A model generated the notes under the pieces. That model searched no databases, had not been told where the DNA came from, and was given only the letters and a program-made list of their open reading frames with translations. Below, piece by piece: positions 51,614 through 59,456 of a stretch of 64,000 nt of DNA. Both the position numbers and the translations under genes were made by a program. Each line of letters opens with the position of its first letter. Within the stretch, counting starts at the first letter, position 1. Source of the stretch: Brevibacillus_D fluminis_A (GTDB taxonomy: Bacteria; Bacillota; Bacilli; Brevibacillales; Brevibacillaceae); NCBI RefSeq assembly GCF_052072235.1, contig NZ_CM125436.1:5636001-5700000 (forward strand), written 5' to 3'.

Positions 51614-54600
51614 TTATACTTCGACCTGCTCTCCATACAAATCAGGCCGTTTTGCGGCTTTTTTCGCGAGCCTTTTTGCCTTCCTTCTCGCCAATACCAT
51701 ATAGAAAGCAGGCACGACGATCAGCGTCAGCATCGTGGAGAAAAGCAGACCGAAAATAATCGTCACAGCCAGCGGCTTGAACAGCACATCGCCTGTCAGG
51801 GCAAGCGGCGTCAGTCCGGCTACCGCCGTAAAGGAGGTAAGCAAGATCGGCCGCAACCGCGCTTCACCCGCATGGATGACCGCTTCCTTCAGCTCTGTGC
51901 CGGCATGGCGCGCCTCTTCGATAAATTCGATCAGCACGATACCGTTTCGCACCACGATCCCGGACAGCGAGATCACGCCCATCATCGTCATGAAGCCGAG
52001 CGGCGTCTGTGTGATGAACAGCCCGATCAGACTGCCGGCAAAAGCAAGATAGATCGTGCTCATGACCAGCACCGGCATGGTCAACGAATAAAATTGCATC
52101 GCAATCAAAATCAAGATCAGGAACACCACGATGATCGACAGCTTGCCCATATCAAGGAAGATGTCGGTTTGCTCCGATGTTTCCCCGCCAATTTCATAGC
52201 GATAGCCTTCCGGCAGCTGTGTCGATTTGACGATCGGCAAAATATCCTTCATCACATCGGTGGCTGTGCGTCCGCTCACGTCACCGTAAATGGTCACTTC
52301 ACGCGACAAGTTGCGGTGCAGCACTTTCTGAATGCTGAACGTCGGTTTGATTTGCGCGAGCTGCGAAAGCGGGATTTGTTGTCCCAACGCATTCATGACG
52401 GTCAAACGCTGGAAAATCATCGACGGATCTTCATCCGTTTTTTCCAAATATACTTTCATGTCAATCAGATCGTTCCCGGTATCGAACTGGCTGAACTCGA
52501 TCCCTTCACTGACCAGCCGCAGCGTGCGGGACAGCTCGGTGTAATTGACCAGCTTTTGCTGCATCAGGTCTTTGTTCACCTCGAACTGAAGCGTGTACCG
52601 CTCGATTCCCATGTCATCCTGAATATCAAGGGTACCGGGAACCTTGGAGATTTTCTCCTTCAACTCTTTGGAAATGCTGCGCAGCGTATCGATGTTTTGT
52701 CCGTAGATGCGCACGGCGATCGGCGTGCCGACCGGCGGTCCCATATCCAGCTCTTTCGGAATGACGCTGGCTTCCGGGAACCGTTTTTTCAGTTCGCTGC
52801 GCCATGGTTCAATGATATCGGAAGCATGCATTTGATGCGAGTCATATTTAACGACAATTTGTCCCACCGTGATGCCCGAGCCGTTATCGGTATCTCCGCT
52901 GAACATTTTCGGGGCGCTTTCCCCTGCATAAGCGGCTACATCGGTAACGCCTTTTTGCTGCATGATCCAATCGGAAACGTCGCTAACCACCTTGTCGGTC
53001 TTTTCAATGCTGCTTCCTACCGGCACGCGGATATTGACCAAAAACACCTCTTGGTCGGATTTGGGGAACAATTGAACCGGTGTGAGCGGGATCAAACCGT
53101 ATGCAGCGGTCCCGATCAACACGCCGACCATCCCGGTCAAAAGCGGCCGCTTCAGCATTCGGGGCATCAAGCGGTTGGCATACCACTGTGTGAGCTGATG
53201 AATCTGGACGCCTAAAAGCCCTGCTGGCTTGCGATAGGAATCGACGCTCTTTCTGCTGCGTTTCTCATACCATTCCCGGAAAATCGGGATGATCGTGAGC
53301 GACATAATCATGGATGCTAGCATCGTCAACGAAATGATCGCTGGCATCGGTCTGATAAACTGCCCCGTGTTTCCGCTCAGGAACATCAGTGGGGCAAAGG
53401 ATGCCATGGTCGCGAGGGTCGCGGTAAGAATCGAGATGGATACTTCCTTCGCGCCTTTGACGGAGGCGTCGAACGGCTTTTCACGCAGTACGGACAATCT
53501 GCGCTCGATGTTGTCATTGACGACGACCGCGTCATCGACCAAAATCCCCAAGACAATGATGAGCGCCCCGATCGAGATAAAATTGAGCGTGATGCCCATC
53601 GGCGGCAGGAAGATTAGACCAACGGCGATCGAAATCGGAATCGCCATGGCCACGACAAGCGAGGTGATCACGTTCAAGCCGAGCGTACATACCAGCAGCA
53701 CCGACACGATCGCAATGCCCATTTCGCGAACCAGCTCGCTGAACAGCTCGTTAACCCGCTCGTTTTGGGAATAGATCGACTCCATGTGCGCATAGGCAGG
53801 CAGCGTTTTTCCCAGCGTCTCCATCATCGCGTCAACCCGTTTTTGCAGATCGGGAACATCGCTGCCCGTCTCTGCGTTGATGCTCAGCGTGACAGATGGT
53901 TTCCCGTTGTAGTACGAATATGTTTTTACCTGCTCGGTCGACATGGTGACTTTACCGATGTCTTTGAGATAGACCGGAAAACCTTCCGGCGTTTTGGAAA
54001 GGATGATGTTGTTCAGCTCATCGACGCTGCGCGTCTCATTAATTTTGAGCTGATACGTGCGGTCGCTCACCGTCAAATCGCCGAGCGGAATTTTTTCATT
54101 TTCCGTTTTGACTGCGGACATGACCTGTGCCCAGGAAAGCCCGTAGTTTTGCAGCTTTTGCGTATCGACATCGATACGCACCTCTTGCTCCGGCAACCCG
54201 CCGATCGTAACATCGGCGACATTGGGAATGGTGCGAAGCTGATCCTTCCACGTCTTCAGCAAATCGCGCAGGCTGTTTACTTGTTCCCGCGAATCGGAAT
54301 AGACGGCAATCGACTGAATAAAGGTACGATTCAGGTCATCATTGATGATCGGCTGCTTGGCGTCATCCGGCAAATCAGCTTTGGCATCCTGCACTTTTTT
54401 GCGCAGCTCGTCGAACTTTTGCTTGGGCTCGACATCGCCTTCCGTTTCGATCACGATGACCGAAACACCCAGGCTGGAGGTCGATTGAATCGACTTGATG
54501 CCTTGCAGCTCGTTGATTTTTTCCTCCAGCTTTTTGGTGACCGTCTGCTCCACTTTTTCCGGCGACGCACCGGGTAATACGGTCGTGACCGTCGCCACGT

Positions 54601-54721
54601 TTATGATGATGTCAGGGTAATCTTGCCTGGGAAGCTGGAAAAAGCTCATGAAGCCAACCATGGCGACCATGACAAAGAATAGCAGTGTGATTTTGCGTTT
54701 TTTAACGATATATCCGATCAC
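51614..54721 (-). CDS. RND efflux transporter permease (AcrB/SwrC family)
   Basis: A 1035-residue proton-driven exporter. It has the RND layout: TM1 at the N-terminus (ITLLFFVMVAMVGFMSFFQL), a large extracytoplasmic loop, TM2-6 with VLGILVDDAVVVNDNIERRL (paired aspartates of the proton relay, TM4), a second large loop and TM8-12 with LSGIVVRNGIVLIEFIEEAR. Firmicute relatives such as SwrC export surfactants, drugs or lipids. The ATG overlaps the upstream adaptor gene stop (ATGA), so the two are coupled. Confidence 0.93.
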   Translation of the reverse strand: MIGYIVKKRKITLLFFVMVAMVGFMSFFQLPRQDYPDIIINVATVTTVLPGASPEKVEQTVTKKLEEKINELQGIKSIQSTSSLGVSVIVIETEGDVEPKQKFDELRKKVQDAKADLPDDAKQPIINDDLNRTFIQSIAVYSDSREQVNSLRDLLKTWKDQLRTIPNVADVTIGGLPEQEVRIDVDTQKLQNYGLSWAQVMSAVKTENEKIPLGDLTVSDRTYQLKINETRSVDELNNIILSKTPEGFPVYLKDIGKVTMSTEQVKTYSYYNGKPSVTLSINAETGSDVPDLQKRVDAMMETLGKTLPAYAHMESIYSQNERVNELFSELVREMGIAIVSVLLVCTLGLNVITSLVVAMAIPISIAVGLIFLPPMGITLNFISIGALIIVLGILVDDAVVVNDNIERRLSVLREKPFDASVKGAKEVSISILTATLATMASFAPLMFLSGNTGQFIRPMPAIISLTMLASMIMSLTIIPIFREWYEKRSRKSVDSYRKPAGLLGVQIHQLTQWYANRLMPRMLKRPLLTGMVGVLIGTAAYGLIPLTPVQLFPKSDQEVFLVNIRVPVGSSIEKTDKVVSDVSDWIMQQKGVTDVAAYAGESAPKMFSGDTDNGSGITVGQIVVKYDSHQMHASDIIEPWRSELKKRFPEASVIPKELDMGPPVGTPIAVRIYGQNIDTLRSISKELKEKISKVPGTLDIQDDMGIERYTLQFEVNKDLMQQKLVNYTELSRTLRLVSEGIEFSQFDTGNDLIDMKVYLEKTDEDPSMIFQRLTVMNALGQQIPLSQLAQIKPTFSIQKVLHRNLSREVTIYGDVSGRTATDVMKDILPIVKSTQLPEGYRYEIGGETSEQTDIFLDMGKLSIIVVFLILILIAMQFYSLTMPVLVMSTIYLAFAGSLIGLFITQTPLGFMTMMGVISLSGIVVRNGIVLIEFIEEARHAGTELKEAVIHAGEARLRPILLTSFTAVAGLTPLALTGDVLFKPLAVTIIFGLLFSTMLTLIVVPAFYMVLARRKAKRLAKKAAKRPDLYGEQVEV

Positions 54722-55959
54722 TGCTTGGCCCCTCCCGTCAGCTCGATGGCATCTCCGTCAAACAGCCGGTCAGCCCCTTTGGTCACCAGTTGCTCCCCTT
54801 CCTTGAGACCGGAGGTGATCTCCAGCTTGTTTTGGATAAGCTCGCCGATGGTGACGCTTGTTTTGACCGCTTTCCCGCCGTTCACGACAAACACATACGG
54901 CTGCGCTTCCCCTTGGCTGATGACGGCTGCGGCAGGGACAAAAATGCCGGTTTTTCCTTCGATCGTCTTGCTCGCTTTGACCACCTGCCCCGCAAACCAG
55001 TCATGCTTAGGGTTGGGAATTGTGATTTCCACCCCGATCGTGCCTGTGCTTTCGTTCGTCGCCGGGTATATTTTCGCTACCTTGCCCGTACGCTTCTGGT
55101 CGTAGAGAGCCACCTCAACCGAATCTCCTACCTTCCACGCCCCGATCTCATAGTCCGGAACGGGCAGGACGGTTTTCAACGTGTCGATCATGCCGATCTT
55201 GTAAACGGGAGCCCCTGGGCTGACCATCTGACCGGCCGCATTCAGCTTCGCCAGGACAGTCCCCTGGATCGGGGAAGCCAGCTGCGTTTTTGAAAGCGTC
55301 CGTGCCGCCTGCTGCTTGGCAACCAGCGCCTGATCATAGGTGGAGCGCTGCGCCGCTTTGTCCTCGACACGCGCGCCCTGCGTGGTCAGCGAGTATGACT
55401 GTTTGGCTGATTCCAAATCTTTCTGGGCTATGTCCAAAGCATCCTTCGCGTTGTCCAGATCGTTTTGCGAAACAGCCTGTTCCTTGAACAGCTTTTGCAC
55501 GCGATTGAAGTCGTCCAGCGCTTTTTGATAGCCGATGGTCGCTTTATCCACAAGCAGCTTGGCTTGCAGCAGTTCCTGCTCGCGCGCTCCGTTGTTGACC
55601 TTGCTCAGCACGGCTCCCGACTGCTTCACCGTCGTGTCCGCCAAGGCTAGCTGGAGGGAATAATCCTGGGAATCGAGACTGGCCAGCACTTCGCCTGCCT
55701 TGACCGCATCCCCTTCTTCTTTTGCAAGCTGGGTGATGCGCCCGCCTACTTCAAAAGATATTGTCGCTTCTTCATAAGGCTGCAGTGTGGCCGACAGTTC
55801 ACTGATCCGTCCCACTTTTTCCGGCTTGACCGGCATCGCCTCAACTTGCTTTGCATCCACCGGGGCTTGTTGGGCTGTCGGGTTATCTTTTTGGCTGCAT
55901 GCGGCCGTCGTGACAACCAGCCCGGAAAGTAACAATACGGTGAGCCATTTGTTTTTCAT
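54718..55959 (-). CDS. RND efflux adaptor (membrane fusion protein, lipoprotein)
   Basis: A 413-residue HlyD/AcrA-type adaptor. The signal peptide ends in a lipobox, VVTTAACSQK, so it is lipid-anchored outside the membrane. The biotinyl-lipoyl half-motifs (EVGGRITQLAKEEGDAVKAG and SPIQGTVLAKLNAAGQMV) flank a long coiled-coil hairpin (about 100-210), followed by the beta-barrel domain. The ATG at 55959 (MKNKWLTVLLL) gives a normal signal peptide; the longer frame starts at 55977. Partner of the downstream RND permease. Confidence 0.92.
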   Translation of the reverse strand: MKNKWLTVLLLSGLVVTTAACSQKDNPTAQQAPVDAKQVEAMPVKPEKVGRISELSATLQPYEEATISFEVGGRITQLAKEEGDAVKAGEVLASLDSQDYSLQLALADTTVKQSGAVLSKVNNGAREQELLQAKLLVDKATIGYQKALDDFNRVQKLFKEQAVSQNDLDNAKDALDIAQKDLESAKQSYSLTTQGARVEDKAAQRSTYDQALVAKQQAARTLSKTQLASPIQGTVLAKLNAAGQMVSPGAPVYKIGMIDTLKTVLPVPDYEIGAWKVGDSVEVALYDQKRTGKVAKIYPATNESTGTIGVEITIPNPKHDWFAGQVVKASKTIEGKTGIFVPAAAVISQGEAQPYVFVVNGGKAVKTSVTIGELIQNKLEITSGLKEGEQLVTKGADRLFDGDAIELTGGAKQ

Positions 55960-55986
55960 GGTTCGCTCTCGCTCCATTCGTGCGCT

Positions 55987-56610
55987 TTATTTTCGTAGCC
56001 CGGTGAACAAGATGTTAGACGCATGCTGCATGACCTGGTATTCGTCCATCGGACAAGCCGTTTCCAATCCAATGTGCTGATGAACAATAAATTCGATTAA
56101 AACCGTAGACAGAAGCATATGGGCAGCAACGCCGTGGTCTTTCTGGTCGTCGAGAATGCCCTGGCTCGCCAATTTCCCCAGCTCGGCTCGCAAAACCTCG
56201 ATGGCTGCTTCCGGTATGCGGCAAAACAACTGGGCCAGCTCCGGCCTGTCGCGCGCTTCAAACATGCAGATGATGAAGCTGTCCTTGCGTTCGACCAAAA
56301 TTTCATAGTAGCGTCTCGCATAGGCAGCAAGCAGTTCCTCAACGCTGCCGGTAAAATCTTTCAGAAACGCTTCCAGCGGCTCGCGGATCGCGGTCATTTC
56401 CACCAGTGCTGCATCGAGGAGCCCTTCTTTATTTTTGAAATGGCGGAAAATCGTCACTTCGTTTACGCCCGCTAGCCCAGCGATTTTACGTGTGGTTGCG
56501 CCTTTGTAGCCTTTTTCCGCCATGAGCTGCTTGGCGGCGGCGATGATGCGCTGCCGCGTTTCCTGTTCGGCTCCCTTGCCCTCGTGTATATCCGTATAGT
56601 CTTCATTCAT
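55987..56610 (-). CDS. TetR-family regulator of the RND pump
   Basis: A 207-residue repressor; HTH in residues ~20-65 (RQRIIAAAKQLMAEKGYKGA, TTRKIAGLAGVNEVTIFRHF), and an all-helical C-terminal sensor domain with MFEARDRPELAQLF. The ATG at 56610 has GGAGG nine bases upstream. It is 27 bases upstream of the adaptor gene and in the same operon, with a palindromic operator in its leader, so it probably represses its own operon and is released by a pump substrate. Confidence 0.9.
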   Translation of the reverse strand: MNEDYTDIHEGKGAEQETRQRIIAAAKQLMAEKGYKGATTRKIAGLAGVNEVTIFRHFKNKEGLLDAALVEMTAIREPLEAFLKDFTGSVEELLAAYARRYYEILVERKDSFIICMFEARDRPELAQLFCRIPEAAIEVLRAELGKLASQGILDDQKDHGVAAHMLLSTVLIEFIVHQHIGLETACPMDEYQVMQHASNILFTGLRK

Positions 56611-56630
56611 TCTTTCAAACCTCCAGCACA

Positions 56631-56648
56631 AGCAAGTAGTTACTTGCT
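56631..56648. promoter_or_regulatory. TetR operator before the RND operon
   Basis: AGCAAGTAGTTACTTGCT is a perfect palindrome (8+2+8) between promoter and start codon, typical of TetR operators. Confidence 0.75.
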
Positions 56649-56669
56649 TTCATGACTAGCAACATCCAG

Positions 56670-56698
56670 ATTATACCTTCGCCCCCTATGCGTGTAAA
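56670..56698 (-). promoter_or_regulatory. Sigma-A promoter of the tetR-RND operon
   Basis: Minus strand TTTACA (56698-56693), 17 bases, perfect TATAAT (56675-56670). The operator is about 15-32 bases downstream of the predicted start. Confidence 0.75.
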
Positions 56699-56757
56699 CA
56701 CTTGCATGCGCTTTCATCAAAAAATTTTTTTGCCGCTCACTTCAATCCGATCACAAG

Positions 56758-56814
56758 ACAAAAACACAGGCCGCAAAAGCCTGAAGTCATTCCTTCAGCT
56801 TCCGCAGCCTGCTG
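56758..56814 (-). terminator. Terminator of rluD
   Basis: CAGGC-TGC-GGAAGC-TGAAG pairs with CTTCA-GGCTTTTGCGGCCTG around a short loop, then TGTTTTTG. Begins at the stop codon of the pseudouridine synthase. Confidence 0.8.
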
Positions 56815-57750
56815 TTAGATGTTCTGCTTGAATTCCTGTTCGATAAAAGCAGCCAGCCCTGCCGGCAGCTTGGCTTCGACGGCAATCGGAGCGTTTGTGA
56901 CCGGGTGAACAAACGATAGCCGGTGCGCATGAAGCGCCTGTCCCGTCGCTTTGCTTCGCTCGCCGCCGTAGAGGGTGTCCCCGAGCAGCGGATGGCCGAG
57001 ATGGGCAAAATGAACGCGAATCTGGTGGGTACGTCCCGTCTCCAGCCACGCTTCCACCAGTGTCATCGACTCCGACCGTGCCAAAACTTTGTAGTGGGTA
57101 ACGGCATTCTCGCCTTTGTCATGCACGCGGCGGCGCACTTTATGCATAGGATCGCGCGCAATCGGGGCGTTGACCGCCCCGTCGTCAGAAGCCACGACCC
57201 CGCTCAAAACCGCCACATATTCCCGGCTGATTTTGTTGTCGCGCAGCAGGCGGTCTGCCAACTGGTGGGCGTAGCTGCTTTTGGCGATCAACACGGTGCC
57301 CGATGTTTCCTTGTCCAGTCGATGGACCGGATGAGGAACAGCCGGTGCTCCTTTGGCCGCCCAGTATGCGGTCAGCACATGCACAAGCGTCTCATTTTGC
57401 CCTTCGCCGACCGGATGAACCATCATTCCGGCCGGTTTGTTGATAATGATGTATTCGTTATCCTCATACAAGACGTCGGGAGCCGGCAAATCCGGATTCA
57501 CCAGCAGCTTCTGTGCTCCTGCACCTGCTGCCGGGTCCGGTTTGTCTACTACCCGCACGCTGATTCGATCGCCCGCTTTTACTTTCCGTCCCAAAAACGG
57601 GGTCTTTCTGTTCAACTGGATACCTTTGCTGCGGGTCAAACGCTGCAGCATTCTGCCAGACACCATCAATTTTTCCCGAATCACCTGCTCGACCGTCAGC
57701 TCGGTGTCCGCTTCCGTCGCCACATATTCCCGCCATCTGCTCTGACTCAC
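56815..57750 (-). CDS. RluA/RluD-family pseudouridine synthase
   Basis: Converts specific uridines in 23S rRNA or tRNA to pseudouridine. The 311-residue enzyme has an N-terminal S4-like RNA-binding region (LTVEQVIREKLMVSGRMLQR), and the catalytic domain with PVHRLDKETSGTVL (active-site Asp), INKPAGMMVHP and LETGRTHQIRVH. Which uridines are modified is not evident. The frame opens at 57765, but the GTG at 57750 has GAGGGG with seven T as spacer; that SD and spacer coincide with the terminator of the upstream gene. Confidence 0.9.
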   Translation of the reverse strand: MSQSRWREYVATEADTELTVEQVIREKLMVSGRMLQRLTRSKGIQLNRKTPFLGRKVKAGDRISVRVVDKPDPAAGAGAQKLLVNPDLPAPDVLYEDNEYIIINKPAGMMVHPVGEGQNETLVHVLTAYWAAKGAPAVPHPVHRLDKETSGTVLIAKSSYAHQLADRLLRDNKISREYVAVLSGVVASDDGAVNAPIARDPMHKVRRRVHDKGENAVTHYKVLARSESMTLVEAWLETGRTHQIRVHFAHLGHPLLGDTLYGGERSKATGQALHAHRLSFVHPVTNAPIAVEAKLPAGLAAFIEQEFKQNI

Positions 57751-57802
57751 AAAAAAACCCCTCACATCCGCGCATTTTTTCCCATTGTAGCGGATTGAGG
57801 GG
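57751..57802 (-). terminator. Terminator of ampS overlapping the rluD ribosome binding site
   Basis: CCCCTCAATCCGC pairs with GCGGATGTGAGGGG (one bulge), followed by seven T. The 3' arm GAGGGG is the rluD SD and the T-run is its spacer; the GTG start follows directly. Confidence 0.8.
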
Positions 57803-57809
57803 CAAAACT

Positions 57810-58922
57810 CTAGTTTTTCAGGTTTTCCGGGTTCAACGCGAGCAGCTCCGGCAAAACGAACAGGCCGTCCTTGCGAATCAGCACGTCATCGAACCAAATT
57901 TCCCCGCCGCCGTAATCAGCGCGCTGGATATTGACCATGTCCCAATGAACGACGCTGCGATTGCCATTGTCTGCGCTCTCGTAAGCCTGGCCGGGAGTGA
58001 AATGGAAGCTGCCGTCGATCTTTTCATCAAACAGGATGTCGCCCATCGGATGAAGGATGTACGGGTTGACCGCAATCGCGAATTCCCCGATATAGCGGGA
58101 GCCTTCGTCGCTGTCCAAAATTTCGTTCAGACGCTTGGTATCGCTGCCGACCGCTTCCACGATTTTTCCCGCTTCAAACGTGAGGCGGATGTTTTCGAAC
58201 TTGGTGCCCATATAGACCGTCGCTGCATTGAAGGAGATCGTGCCGTTCACCGAGTCGCGCACAGGAGACGTGTAGATTTCCCCGTCTGGAATGTTTCGTT
58301 CGCCCGCGCAAATGACCGCCGGAATGCCTTTGATCGAGAAGGTCAGGTCTGTGCCCGGCCCCTTGATCTGCACTTTGTCCGTACGTTCCATCAGCGCTTT
58401 CAGCGGTTCAAACGCTTTGCCCATTTTGGCGTAGTCAAGCGAGCATACATCGAAATAAAAGTCCTCGAATGCAGCGGTTGGCTTCCCTGCGTTTTGCGCC
58501 ATCGCAGCTGTCGGGAAGTTGAGCAGAGTCCACCGCTTGTTGTTGATGACCGGGTCCATGATCGGACGCATCCCCACTTGATGAATGCGGCGCTTCTCCA
58601 CAGGAACGTCAGCCATTTCGCTGTCGTTCGTGAAGCCGTTGATCACGATATAGGCATCGATGTCAGCCATCATTTGCTCTTCCCATTTCCGCAGATTCGC
58701 CGTGCGCTCTTCGGATGTTCCCAGCAAGATTTCCCGCTGAATCTGTTCGTCAATGTAGCGAACATACGGGTATCCGCCAACCGCGTAGGCTTGCTTGACC
58801 AGCTCGCGGGCCAAGACGTGCCCTTCTCCGCGCACCTCAATCAAAAGACTTTCCTTCTCCTTCAACTCAACGGAGTAAGCGACCAAATTTTCCGCCAGCT
58901 TGCTAATGCGTGGGTCCAACAT
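57810..58922 (-). CDS. M29 family aminopeptidase
   Basis: A 370-residue metallo-aminopeptidase of the AmpS/PepS/T family: MLDPRISKLAENLVAYSVEL, the metal-site segments NIPDGEIYTSPV (Glu ligand), EFAIAVNPYI and HWDMVNIQ are present. It removes N-terminal residues from peptides in the cytoplasm. It has its own promoter at 59023-59051 and a terminator that runs into the rluD start region. Confidence 0.9.
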   Translation of the reverse strand: MLDPRISKLAENLVAYSVELKEKESLLIEVRGEGHVLARELVKQAYAVGGYPYVRYIDEQIQREILLGTSEERTANLRKWEEQMMADIDAYIVINGFTNDSEMADVPVEKRRIHQVGMRPIMDPVINNKRWTLLNFPTAAMAQNAGKPTAAFEDFYFDVCSLDYAKMGKAFEPLKALMERTDKVQIKGPGTDLTFSIKGIPAVICAGERNIPDGEIYTSPVRDSVNGTISFNAATVYMGTKFENIRLTFEAGKIVEAVGSDTKRLNEILDSDEGSRYIGEFAIAVNPYILHPMGDILFDEKIDGSFHFTPGQAYESADNGNRSVVHWDMVNIQRADYGGGEIWFDDVLIRKDGLFVLPELLALNPENLKN

Positions 58923-59022
58923 TCCTCATAACCCCTTCCATCGTTTCGATTCTACTTCTAGTCTATCACAGGGCAAGCCATGGGTGGGTTCTCTCGCCAC
59001 CGCAAAGCACCCCAGCTTCTTT

Positions 59023-59051
59023 ATTGTAAAAGAAATTTTCCTGTCAGACAA
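59023..59051 (-). promoter_or_regulatory. Promoter of the M29 aminopeptidase gene
   Basis: Minus strand TTGTCT (59051-59046), 17 bases, TACAAT (59028-59023), about 100 bases before the ATG. Confidence 0.45.
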
Positions 59052-59137
59052 AATTTTCTTGCTTTTCATGTGACAGTTGAGGTACGCTACTCCTTAAGCG
59101 AAATTGCCAATTATTTGTTGAAATGGAGGTTGGATCA

Positions 59138-59167
59138 ATGTTCATTCCTGTCAAATCAATGTTGTAG
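59138..59167 (+). CDS. Candidate leader peptide MFIPVKSML
   Basis: ATG at 59138 with GGAGG (59125-59129) eight bases upstream, nine codons, then TAG. Its codons 4-7 form one arm of the long-range stem with 59220-59230, so ribosome position on the peptide would decide which RNA structure forms. Such short peptides with a strong SD are typical of antibiotic-responsive attenuators (as in erm, cat and bmrCD systems). Translation is not proven. Confidence 0.5.
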   Translation: MFIPVKSML

Positions 59168-59358
59168 GCGGTTCCCGTTCGGGGAGCTGCGATCTCCCTG
59201 AATATCCGTCAAGACGTTCTGATTGACAGGATGCTTGATCCATCCGACGTTTCCATATGAATCGATATGGGGGCGAACGGCTCGATTGCTATCGTTCGAT
59301 GGCAGGGTGAGCTTTCGCCTTTCGTGTTTTCCGCCACACCTGGCAAGGGAATGCGACT

Positions 59359-59426
59359 AAACCGCGCACAAGGGATGGGTCTAGTATCTGATGACCGCTT
59401 TTTTCCTTCGTGCGCGGTTTTGTTTT
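59359..59426 (+). terminator. Terminator in the MFS exporter leader
   Basis: AAACCGCGCAC pairs with GTGCGCGGTTT, extended by AAGG/CCTT, then TGTTTTG. It lies 30 bases before the exporter start, with no gene ending upstream on the plus strand, so it can only serve as an attenuator. Confidence 0.8.
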
Positions 59427-59456
59427 GAAACTAAATGAGTTATGGAGGTGGCCATG

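Larger units (their letters stand above)
59125..59426 (+). promoter_or_regulatory. Structured leader / attenuator of the MFS exporter gene
   Basis: Non-coding stretch upstream of the exporter (58923-59456 has no long gene). Seen: GGTTGGATCAA (59128-59138) pairs with TTGATCCATCC (59235-59245), and CCTGTCAAATCA (59147-59158) with TGATTGACAGG (59220-59230). Within them, GGGGA (from 59181) can pair with TTCCC before it or TCTCCC after it, so two folds compete. A CCATAT/ATATGG hairpin (59253-59270) and CGAACG/CGTTCG hairpin (59274-59298) follow, then a terminator. No known riboswitch class is recognised; the T-box core motif is absent. Confidence 0.65.

Noticed and set aside
59359..59426. T-box antiterminator suggested by ACCGCGC before the MFS terminator
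   Set aside because: The conserved T-box core preceding ACCGCG is missing, no specifier-type stem I was found, and the gene is an exporter rather than a synthetase or amino-acid gene.
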